A model generated the notes under the pieces. That model was not told the origin of the DNA. It did not search any database and saw only the letters and a program-made list of their open reading frames with translations. DNA of 14,636 nt, taken from positions 1-14,636 of the forward strand of contig JAFGTO010000090.1 in the NCBI GenBank assembly GCA_016934095.1. Reading direction: 5' to 3'. This DNA is from Candidatus Glassiibacteriota bacterium. Its GTDB lineage: Bacteria > Gemmatimonadota > Glassbacteria > GWA2-58-10. Below are positions 1 to 6,610 of this stretch, piece after piece (position 1 is the stretch's first letter; each line of letters begins with the position of its first letter). A program made the position numbers and the translations under genes.

Positions 1-70
1 AGTGTAACTGTTATATTTCCAATTTATTATGGAATTAAGGCCTGCTCGCCGAATGTTGCTGTCCCAGGAA

Positions 71-99
71 TGGAAACGGCCCTTGACAGCCTATATACT
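71..99 (+). promoter_or_regulatory. candidate sigma-70-type promoter for the glycoside-hydrolase-like gene
   Basis: A TGGAAA box (71-76, four of six matches to TTGACA) is followed after 17 bases by TATACT (94-99, five of six matches to TATAAT). It lies about 90 bases before the start codon of the first gene, in an otherwise gene-free 187-base stretch. A better -35 match, TTGACA at 83-88, has no well-spaced -10 box. The match could be chance and the organism's sigma-factor preferences are unknown. Confidence 0.3.
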
Positions 100-187
100 C
101 GAGATCCTCAATATTTCAACGTGCTTTTAGGCCCTGATTTCTGAACCCTTGGTCTATGAATAGTCCAGGTCAAAAGGAGGCATGACT

Positions 188-1891
188 ATGAAGCGCCTGC
201 TCGTTTTGCTGTCCTTGTTCGCCGTTCTCCAGCCGCTGGCCGCGGCGCGCGGGGAAGCCAGGGTCTATCCCTATCGCTGGGTATATGTCAGCTATGAAAA
301 CCTGGGAGATGAAGGTACAGGGAAAATCCGCCGGATTGCAGAAGAGGCTGCGCAGCACGGCCTCAACGGCATGGTGCTCTCAGGCCCCACAGAGCGGCTC
401 GACCTGGATTCGCCCTATGCCTTCAAGATAGTTAACGAGATCGTGAGGATCGCCGGGCAGTACGGCCTGGAGCTGATCCCCCAGGTGATGAACGTGGGCT
501 ACAACGCTTTCATGCTGACCCATGACAAAAACCTGGCGGAAGGCCTGCCGGTGAAGGATGCGCTGTTTATCGCCGGGGCCGCCGAGGCCCGGCACGTGCC
601 CGACCCTGCGGTGGGTCTGGTCAACGGCGGCTTTGAGCAGTCCGGGGACGGCAGGGTGGTTGGTTTCAGCTTCCCCGACGAGGATGTCCAGGTGGCTTTC
701 GTGGACAACGAGGTCTTCAAGGAGGGCAGCGCCAGCCTGCGTTTCGAGAATTTCGGCAAGCAACGCGACGACGGGCGGCTGATCCAGGAGATAGAAGTCA
801 AGCCCTACCGCCTTTACCGGATCAGCTTCTGGGTCAAGACCGAGGGCCTGAATCCTTCCGATCCTTTCGGTTCCGGCCGCTTCCGGGTGGAGGCGCTGGG
901 CGACGGCGAGCGGCGGCTGTGTTTTTTCGACCCACAGGTCCCCGGGACTACCGGCTGGATAAAAGTACAGGCGGGTTTCAACAGCAAGAGCTACCAGAAG
1001 GTGGCTGTCTCTCTCGGGGTCTGGGGCGGCAAGACCGGAAGGTTCTGGCTGGACGGCCTGGAAGTGGAAGAGGTGGGCCTGGTCAACCTGCTGCGGCGCC
1101 CGGGGACGCCGCTGGTGGTGAAAGATGAGCAAAGCGGTGCGGTCTACCAGGAAGGCCGCGATTTCGAGAGGGTCGAGGACCTCATGCTGAACTTCCTCTT
1201 CGATCATGACGGGCCCGGGATAAAACTCCTGCCGGGAGGCAGGATCAAGGAGGGAACCCGCCTGCGGGTGAGCTACTATCAGGGCACGGCGATCTACCAG
1301 GGCCAGACCCCGATCTGCATGTCAGAGCCGGCGGTCTATGAGATCTGGCGCAGGCAGGCCAGGATCTACCGGCAGGTTTTCAAAACGGATAAATATTTTC
1401 TGAACGCGGATGAAATCCGTGTGGCAGCCTCCTGCGAAGCCTGCAGGAGCAGGGGCCTGTCCGCGGCGCAGATCCTCGGGGACTGCGTTACCCGCCAGGC
1501 CCGGATCATCAGGGAAATCAACCCCGGGGCGGAGCTCTTTATCTGGTCGGACATGTTCGACCCGAGCCACAACGCCAACAAGCGGGACTACTATTACCTG
1601 GTGGATGAGGATTTCTACGGCGCCTGGGAGTATATCCCCAGGGACCTGAACATCGTCTGCTGGTACCACGGCAAGAGGGACCAGAGCCTGGCCCATTTCT
1701 CCGGCCTGGGGTTCAAGACCCTGGCCGCCGCCTACTACGACGCCGACAACCTGGACAACGTAGCCACCTGGCTGGAATCGCTGGATAAGACCGAGGGCGC
1801 AGTGGGGATCATGTACACCACCTGGCTCAACAAGTACGGGCTGCTGGGGAAGTTCGGGGACATGGTCTCGCAGCGTGGGAAGAAGAAATGA
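188..1891 (+). CDS. exported glycoside-hydrolase-like TIM-barrel protein with an inserted carbohydrate-binding-like domain
   Basis: The product has 567 residues from ATG 188. That start is preferred over ATG 182 because the AGGAGG at 175-180 sits 7 bases before 188 but only 1 base before 182. Residues 1-22 form a signal peptide (Lys-Arg, hydrophobic stretch, Ala-rich end), so the protein is exported. The first part of a barrel (about 25-120, rich in YVSYEN, NGMVLSGP and LIPQVMN-like strands) is interrupted by a beta-rich, galactose-binding-like module (about 140-290, beginning GLVNGGFE and containing RISFWVKTE and FWLDGLEVEE). The barrel then resumes to the C-terminus. An adjacent Asp-Glu pair (about D408-E409 in FLNADEIR) resembles the catalytic DE pair of family-20-like hydrolases, and FIWSDMFD follows. 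It may release sugars from glycans in the periplasm or outside the cell. Substrate and exact family cannot be assigned. The gene converges on the next one with a 108-base gap. Confidence 0.7.
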   Translation: MKRLLVLLSLFAVLQPLAAARGEARVYPYRWVYVSYENLGDEGTGKIRRIAEEAAQHGLNGMVLSGPTERLDLDSPYAFKIVNEIVRIAGQYGLELIPQVMNVGYNAFMLTHDKNLAEGLPVKDALFIAGAAEARHVPDPAVGLVNGGFEQSGDGRVVGFSFPDEDVQVAFVDNEVFKEGSASLRFENFGKQRDDGRLIQEIEVKPYRLYRISFWVKTEGLNPSDPFGSGRFRVEALGDGERRLCFFDPQVPGTTGWIKVQAGFNSKSYQKVAVSLGVWGGKTGRFWLDGLEVEEVGLVNLLRRPGTPLVVKDEQSGAVYQEGRDFERVEDLMLNFLFDHDGPGIKLLPGGRIKEGTRLRVSYYQGTAIYQGQTPICMSEPAVYEIWRRQARIYRQVFKTDKYFLNADEIRVAASCEACRSRGLSAAQILGDCVTRQARIIREINPGAELFIWSDMFDPSHNANKRDYYYLVDEDFYGAWEYIPRDLNIVCWYHGKRDQSLAHFSGLGFKTLAAAYYDADNLDNVATWLESLDKTEGAVGIMYTTWLNKYGLLGKFGDMVSQRGKKK

Positions 1892-1999
1892 TTTGCTGCG
1901 GGTACCGGAGTGCGGGTACGGGCGCTGTTACAGCCGGAGAGGTCCGGCCTGAGATGTAGTGGAAGATACGGACGTTTTCCGGCATGTTTGCCTGTGGAG

Positions 2000-3112
2000 C
2001 TAACGGCGCACCACCCGGAAGCCGATGTAGCTGATTTTGTAATAGGGTTTCTGGAAAGTACGGTTGGACGAGCGCAGGGAGAAGTCGCAGTTGTTCCAGC
2101 CTCCACCCCTGGTCACGCGGGCAGCGCCGAAATTGGGGCCCGCCGGGTTCAGCTCCGGGCTTTTGCTATAGTACTCTGAATCATAATAGTCGTAGCACCA
2201 CTCACTGACATTACCCGCCAGGTCCCTCAGGCGGAAAGGATTCGGAGCATAGCTGCCCACCACCCGCGCGGAGCCGATAACCTGGCCGTAATTGGCTATC
2301 TCGGTGTTTATTCTCCCGCTGATGGTACCGAATTCATATTGCCGCCCGCCCCGGGAAGCATACTCGCACTGGGCCTCGGTGGGCAGGCCCAGGCCGTAAT
2401 GCTCGGCGAAAGCATAGGCCCCGTACCAGGTCACCCAGACCACGGGCCATCTCTCCTTGCCCGGCTGGACCTCGAAACTGCTTCCGTCGTAACTTATCCA
2501 GCAGCTGTTTTTCAGGTCGTCGCTTTCGTAAAATTCCATGTAAGTCTTGCCTCTGAATAGGCCGGAGACCCCCTTTACGCTGTCCGCATCTGCGGTTATC
2601 TCGCCTCCGGCCAGCGCCTCGTTGAGGTAGGCGGCATACTGGACGTTGGTTATCTCGAAAACGCTCATCAGGAATGGATCCACCGTTACCGTGTGCACGG
2701 GTCTTTCATCCGGCTCCGTAGTGTCGCACCCCATCTGGAACGTGCCGCCTGGGACCGAGACCATGGTGATGCCATAGATGGTCGTTGTATCTCCGGGATC
2801 GGGCAATTGCTCTTGCACCGGTGTCAGCCTGCCGTCCCTGATCGCCAGCAACAAGGCTATGGCATCTGCGATGTCCTCCTTGCCGTTGCCGTCGTAGTCG
2901 CCGTCGGGGTTGCCGGGGTCATTGCGCTGTAACAGCAGCAGGGCGATCACGTCCGTAACGTTGACATTCCCGTCCCGGTTGACGTCTTCCTTGTACCTGG
3001 TCTCTGCCGGCAAAGTCCCTGCCCGGACAACGGGCGGTGCATCGAGGAGATAGAGCAGGCCGGTCAGCAGCATTACAGGGATGAAGACGGCGGCCGGTTT
3101 TCGGGTGGGCAT
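2000..3112 (-). CDS. secreted dockerin type I + formylglycine-generating-enzyme-like (FGE-sulfatase/SUMF1) domain protein
   Basis: The product has 370 residues from ATG at 3112-3110. An in-frame GTG at 3127 would add five residues, but the GAGAGG-like sequence upstream of 3112 fits a ribosome site better. A signal peptide covers about 1-31. A complete dockerin follows, with two EF-hand-type calcium loops (D43-x-N45-x-D47...D54 and D72-x-D74-x-N76...D83), each trailed by an IALLL helix. The FGE-like domain runs from about 110 to the end: GGTFQMG, ERPVHTV, the WVTWYGAYAFAEHYGLGLPTEAQ region, LAGNVSEW, RGGGWNNC and terminal GFRVV. True FGE enzymes use two cysteines in the RGGS-x-x-C-x4-C region. 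Here one is present (C342) and the second position is Ser/Leu, so sulfatase maturation activity is doubtful. The fold is also used by binding and scaffold proteins. The dockerin implies docking to a cohesin, none of which is encoded here. Confidence 0.85.
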   Translation of the reverse strand: MPTRKPAAVFIPVMLLTGLLYLLDAPPVVRAGTLPAETRYKEDVNRDGNVNVTDVIALLLLQRNDPGNPDGDYDGNGKEDIADAIALLLAIRDGRLTPVQEQLPDPGDTTTIYGITMVSVPGGTFQMGCDTTEPDERPVHTVTVDPFLMSVFEITNVQYAAYLNEALAGGEITADADSVKGVSGLFRGKTYMEFYESDDLKNSCWISYDGSSFEVQPGKERWPVVWVTWYGAYAFAEHYGLGLPTEAQCEYASRGGRQYEFGTISGRINTEIANYGQVIGSARVVGSYAPNPFRLRDLAGNVSEWCYDYYDSEYYSKSPELNPAGPNFGAARVTRGGGWNNCDFSLRSSNRTFQKPYYKISYIGFRVVRR

Positions 3113-3183
3113 GGCTACCTCTCGCACGGTAATTCCCGGCAGGCAAACAGGATCAACTCAGGGTTCAGTAAACAAACACGAAT

Positions 3184-3213
3184 ATTTAACGTTCACAGTA
3201 ACAGATTTGTTAA
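3184..3213 (-). promoter_or_regulatory. candidate promoter for the dockerin/FGE-like gene
   Basis: Read on the minus strand, TTAACA (3213-3208, five of six to TTGACA) is followed by an 18-base spacer and TTAAAT (3189-3184, four of six to TATAAT). The gene's start codon is about 70 bases downstream. It overlaps the plus-strand candidate at 3192-3219, so the two would compete. The match is by eye only. Confidence 0.3.
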
Positions 3214-3219
3214 TATAAA
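3192..3219 (+). promoter_or_regulatory. candidate promoter reading toward the membrane acetyltransferase-like gene
   Basis: TTCACA (3192-3197, five of six to TTGACA), a 16-base spacer and TATAAA (3214-3219, five of six to TATAAT) lie in the AT-rich part of the divergent region. Transcription from here would give a leader of roughly 360 bases that includes the palindromic repeat at 3305-3324. Confidence 0.35.
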
Positions 3220-3304
3220 TCAAGCCGGCCGGGATGGGGAGGTGTGCCCGGGCCGCGAGGCTGCCAAGCTGGGGGCATGGCTTCGACATTGTATTTTACC
3301 GTAG

Positions 3305-3324
3305 GGGCAAGGCATGCCTTGCCC
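3305..3324. repeat. 20-base perfect palindrome, REP-like dispersed-repeat candidate
   Basis: GGGCAAGGCATGCCTTGCCC is identical to its own reverse complement, and TA/TA continues the symmetry just outside one mismatch. As RNA it could form a hairpin. GTAGGGGCAAGGCATGCCTTGCCC-type sequences are familiar to me as scattered intergenic repeats in many bacterial genomes. Only one copy is present in this window, so repetitiveness is recalled rather than shown. Confidence 0.6.
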
Positions 3325-3342
3325 GTATTAGGGCGGTGGGGC

Positions 3343-3367
3343 CTTTGCGCCTCTGTCCCTTTGTGCC
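3343..3367. repeat. short CTTTGYGCC / CTCTGTCC tandem-like repeat
   Basis: CTTTGCGCC (3343-3351) and CTTTGTGCC (3359-3367) are separated by a CTCTGTC element. This resembles the CTTTGTGCCTCTGTGCC family of simple repeats that yields spurious GTEAQRH peptides in automatic annotation. It stands 18 bases after the palindrome, and the two may be parts of one larger dispersed element. Confidence 0.45.
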
Positions 3368-3588
3368 TGCTCATTCCGGCTGCCCGGCCCGGATTTCCCT
3401 GCGGCTTGCTTATGCCCGTTGCAGATGTTATTATTCGTCTTGACCCTGGCCTTGACCGGCAGGGTTTCAGTGCGTGTTTATCCCGTCCGGGTTGGCAGCC
3501 TGAGCCGGCAGCCCGGTTCGCCGGCCGGGACCGCGGCGGCCCCTCCCGGATTGTCCAGACCATGCTTCCAGCAAGGAGAAAAGACCCG

Positions 3589-4671
3589 ATGAGCCCTGAG
3601 CTGACCAAGCAAAAACGCCTCCTTTCCCTCGATGCCTACCGGGGGTTCACCATGTTCCTGATGGTCTCGGCGGGTTTCGGGCTGAGCGTGCTGGCTGACA
3701 ACCCCGGCTGGGAGTGGCTCGCCCGCCAGGTCGACCACGTGGCCTGGGAAGGCTGCGTGCTCTGGGACCTGATCCAGCCGTCCTTTATTTTTATCGTCGG
3801 CGTGGCCATGCCTTTCGCTTTCGCAGTCCGGCAGCAGCGGGGGGAAACCCGGCCGCATATTTTCAAGCATGTCTGGAGGCGGTCGCTCATCCTGCTCCTG
3901 CTGGGAGTAGGCCGGGTCTGCATCCACCGGGACGAGCTGGTGTTCGACATGACAACGGTTTTGCAGCAGATCGCAGTGGCCTATTTCTTCGCCTTTTTCG
4001 TGCTCGGCAGGGGGATCAAGACCCAATTTATCGCCGCTTTTGCGATCCTGGCTGCGGACTTCCTGCTTTTCCAGTTCTGGCCGGGCGTGGGGCCTGGAGG
4101 CCCCTGGGCCAAGAATGCCAATTTCCACTCCGCAGTCGAGCTCTGGGTCTTCGGGTCCCTGTCGCCGGGCGGCTATACCGGCATGAACGCTTTCGGCTCG
4201 ATCGCCACGGTGATTTTCGGGGTCATCACCGGGGAGCTTCTCCGCAGGGAGGTCAGGGAGATGTCCAAGGTGTGGTACCTGTTGCTGGCCGGGGTTGCCG
4301 GCATCGTAATCGGCTACCTGCTGAGCCCGGTCATTCCGGTGGTCAAAAGGATCTGGACCCCTTCCTGGACGATCTACAGCGCCGGCTGGGCCGCCCTGCT
4401 GATGGCGGTCTTCTATTGGCTAATCGAGATCAGGGGCTGGAGGAAATGGAGCTTCGTCTTCGTGGTGGTCGGGATGAACTCCATCGCCATCTACATGCTG
4501 GTCAGCCTGCTGCGCGGCTCTGTCATCTCCTGGATCCGGGTCTTCACCGGCTGGGCGCTCGGGCCGCTCGGCGACCCCGGCGCGATCATACATTCCACTC
4601 TGGTCCTGGCGGTGTTCTGGTACATGGTCTACTGGATGTATAACCGCAAGATCTTCCTGAAAGTAGGCTGA
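3589..4671 (+). CDS. heparan-alpha-glucosaminide N-acetyltransferase-like multi-pass membrane protein (COG4299/DUF5009)
   Basis: The product has 360 residues from ATG 3589, with AAGGAG at 3573-3578. The frame is open back to 3244, but those residues are low-complexity and the family motif begins right after this start. The conserved N-terminus LLSLDAYRGF (11-20) and the block H50-VAW-E-G-C...DLIQPSFIFIVG (50-71) are the family hallmarks. The His corresponds to the residue thought to carry the acetyl group in the human lysosomal enzyme HGSNAT. About nine to ten hydrophobic segments follow, placing it in the inner membrane. Known relatives move acetyl groups from cytosolic acetyl-CoA to glucosamine-type sugars on the far side of the membrane; many bacterial members lie in glycan-use loci. 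The substrate here is unknown. It has its own terminator downstream, so it appears to be a single-gene unit. Confidence 0.8.
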   Translation: MSPELTKQKRLLSLDAYRGFTMFLMVSAGFGLSVLADNPGWEWLARQVDHVAWEGCVLWDLIQPSFIFIVGVAMPFAFAVRQQRGETRPHIFKHVWRRSLILLLLGVGRVCIHRDELVFDMTTVLQQIAVAYFFAFFVLGRGIKTQFIAAFAILAADFLLFQFWPGVGPGGPWAKNANFHSAVELWVFGSLSPGGYTGMNAFGSIATVIFGVITGELLRREVREMSKVWYLLLAGVAGIVIGYLLSPVIPVVKRIWTPSWTIYSAGWAALLMAVFYWLIEIRGWRKWSFVFVVVGMNSIAIYMLVSLLRGSVISWIRVFTGWALGPLGDPGAIIHSTLVLAVFWYMVYWMYNRKIFLKVG

Positions 4672-4768
4672 GAGGGCGGACGGCTCCCGGTTTTTAGAAT
4701 CGCCGTGGTTAATGACCGGGCGGCGGGCGGGAAATAACATGGCTGGGTTGTCGCCTGGAAAAACGAGA

Positions 4769-4802
4769 GGGATGCCCCGGGTTCAGCGGGGTATCCCTTT
4801 TT
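4769..4802 (+). terminator. strong intrinsic terminator
   Basis: An 11-pair stem (4769-4779 with 4787-4797, GGGATGCCCCG against CGGGGTATCCC, including one G-U pair) closes a 7-base loop and is followed immediately by five T (4798-4802). It lies 98 bases after the stop codon of the acetyltransferase-like gene and separates it from the sigma-54 activator genes. Confidence 0.85.
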
Positions 4803-4942
4803 AATCGTGTGCTGCCGCAAGGGATCTTCGGTCAGAGTGCCGGGGCCTGCAGGATTAGTGGTTGAAAATGGTTGTCCGGCATGTTAGAATTAATAACCGC
4901 ATACTTCTAGTTTAGCTGCCGGTGAACAGGCTGGAGTGCAGG

Positions 4943-6499
4943 ATGCTGAAAATAGAAGAAAAGCCCCTGAAAAAAATGAAGCACCTCGAGCTGTTCCAGG
5001 AGCTGATGGAGATCTTCAGGAGCATTACAGATTTCAATTACTCTTTCGTGCCGGTGGACAAAAGGTACAGCATGCTGAAACCTTCCGGCGAGATCAACAG
5101 GGAGACGGACTTCTGCAAAATAGTCCAGTCCGACCCCGAGGGCAAAAGAAGGTGCTGCGATGAGAGGCGCCTGATCGGGATCATGTCCCGAACCCGCAAG
5201 CCTTATATCGAAACCTGCCATGCCGGATTGATCGATGTCTTTATCCCTATTTTTATCGAGTCCAAGTTTATCGGGTATTTCTGCTTCGGCAAGTTCCTCT
5301 TCGAGTCCCCTTGCGAGGAACATTACCGGGAAGTCCTCGACAAGACGGCCGATCTCGAAATCGACCGCGAAAAACTGGGTAAGGCCTATTTCAGCACAAG
5401 GGTGCTGACCAGGGATTATATCGACCTGCTGACCCAGATTTTCACCCCGATCGCCTGCAAGATGATAGAGATGGAAGTGGATATCCTGGAAGAAAAACGG
5501 AAAGTCGAGAAACTCAGCTCCCTGCTTTTTAACCGGCATTTCTCCGATGAGATAATCGGCCGCAGCGATAAGATGAGGAACGTTTTCGAATACCTGGGCA
5601 AGATCAACAAGAGCGACGGCTGCGTGTACATTTACGGCGAGAGCGGTACCGGCAAGGAGCTGCTGGCCAAGTACATTCACTTGAACAGCAGGAGAAAGGA
5701 CCAGCCTTTCCTCACGGTAAACTGCGCCTCGCTCTCCGACCAGATCCTGGAATCCGAGCTGTTCGGGCATGTCAGGGGAGCTTTCTCAGGGGCGGTCAAG
5801 GACCGGATCGGCATCCTGGAGACAGTCAACGGCGGGACATTGTGCCTGGATGAGATCGGCGAGACCAGCCAGGCTTTTCAGAAAAGGCTGCTCCGGGTGA
5901 TAGAGGAAAAAGAGATCAAGCCGGTAGGAAGCGATATCATCAAAAAAATCAACGTAAGGTTCATCGCTTCCACCAATAAGGATCCCCTGCAACTGGTTGC
6001 CGAGGGCAAATTCAGGGAGGACCTGTATTACCGTCTCTCGGTCTTCAACGTTACCATTCCTCCCCTCAGAGAGCGTCCGGAGGACATCCCCCTGCTGATA
6101 GATTACTTCTACCGCCTGCGCGGGGAGAAGTACGGCGAAAAGCAGCTTTCTTTCACCAGGAAGGCGATGGAGAAGCTGATGAAATATGAATGGCCGGGAA
6201 ATATCAGAGAACTGAGGAATTTTGTCGAAAACCTCTATTTCCTGGTAGAGGGACAGGTGAATGTCTCCCTGGTCTTGAGTTATCTCGAAGGGGAAGTCGA
6301 TCAGCATTCAACCGGCTCCGAGTTCGAGATCGATGATTACGAGTCTGCACTCGCGGAGTTCGAGCGCAAGCTGTTCCTGCGCAAACTCGAGAAGTACGAC
6401 TGGAACATCTCGGCCACGGCCAAGGCGCTGGGAAGAACCAGGGAGTGGCTGTCGCGGAAAATCAGCGCCCTGAAACTGAAAGAGCTCTCTGTCTCCTGA
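4943..6499 (+). CDS. PocR-type sensor / sigma-54-dependent transcriptional activator (first of a tandem pair)
   Basis: The product has 518 residues from ATG 4943, chosen because GGAG (4933-4936) lies 6 bases upstream. A GTG at 4922 would add seven residues but has no ribosome site. Residues about 14-175 are a PocR ligand-binding domain, with FC58 and PEGKRRC, T-C92-HAGL and GYFCFGKF. A short linker (about 176-200) leads to an AAA+ sigma-54-interaction domain: Walker A GESGTGK (232-238), sigma-54 contact loop GAFSGA (279-284), Walker B LCLDE (D303-E304), and Arg-finger region FREDLYYRL (357-365). A Fis-type helix-turn-helix ends the protein (about 475-515, NISATAKALGRTREWLSRKI). Such proteins hydrolyse ATP to open sigma-54 polymerase complexes. 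PocR domains bind small molecules. The family loop is GAFTGA, so the Ser is a conservative departure. There is no receiver domain, so sensing is probably direct. Confidence 0.92.
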   Translation: MLKIEEKPLKKMKHLELFQELMEIFRSITDFNYSFVPVDKRYSMLKPSGEINRETDFCKIVQSDPEGKRRCCDERRLIGIMSRTRKPYIETCHAGLIDVFIPIFIESKFIGYFCFGKFLFESPCEEHYREVLDKTADLEIDREKLGKAYFSTRVLTRDYIDLLTQIFTPIACKMIEMEVDILEEKRKVEKLSSLLFNRHFSDEIIGRSDKMRNVFEYLGKINKSDGCVYIYGESGTGKELLAKYIHLNSRRKDQPFLTVNCASLSDQILESELFGHVRGAFSGAVKDRIGILETVNGGTLCLDEIGETSQAFQKRLLRVIEEKEIKPVGSDIIKKINVRFIASTNKDPLQLVAEGKFREDLYYRLSVFNVTIPPLRERPEDIPLLIDYFYRLRGEKYGEKQLSFTRKAMEKLMKYEWPGNIRELRNFVENLYFLVEGQVNVSLVLSYLEGEVDQHSTGSEFEIDDYESALAEFERKLFLRKLEKYDWNISATAKALGRTREWLSRKISALKLKELSVS

Positions 6500-6610
6500 C
6501 TCCTGTAATTCGCAAACCGGCGGTAAACCAGAACAATCATAACTGCCCTGACAATCTTCGATCCCCCAAGACTCAACAGGCCAGTCGTTGAAAAAAACGA
6601 AGCGGCTCAG

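Larger units (their letters stand above)
3113..3588. other. divergent intergenic region with promoter candidates and repeat-like island
   Basis: This 476-base stretch separates two divergently transcribed genes. The part next to the dockerin gene (about 3130-3222) is AT-rich and holds the promoter candidates. The rest (about 3222-3560) is GC-rich and contains a palindrome and a short repeat of the kind found scattered between genes. Open frames cross it on both strands, including an in-frame extension of the next gene back to 3244. Their peptides are low-complexity and look like translated repeats (for example HKGTEAQR on the minus strand), so no gene is called. Confidence 0.6.

Noticed and set aside
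31..45. GG...GC element TGGAATTAAGGCCTGCT as a sigma-54 promoter
   Set aside because: The spacing between GG and GC is 11 bases; sigma-54 promoters are strict about 10.
67..80. GG-N10-GC upstream of the first gene as a sigma-54 promoter
   Set aside because: Only the GG and GC match; the flanking bases (A before GG, CG before GC) do not fit the consensus, and a sigma-70-type candidate overlaps it.
1933..1948. GCCGGA-GAGG-TCCGGC hairpin between the convergent first two genes as a bidirectional terminator
   Set aside because: The stem is perfect but only six pairs, with no T-tract on either side, so termination cannot be supported.
3244..3588. In-frame N-terminal extension of the membrane acetyltransferase-like protein
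   Set aside because: Its residues come from repeat-like intergenic sequence. The family's conserved N-terminal motif starts just after ATG 3589, which has a good ribosome site.
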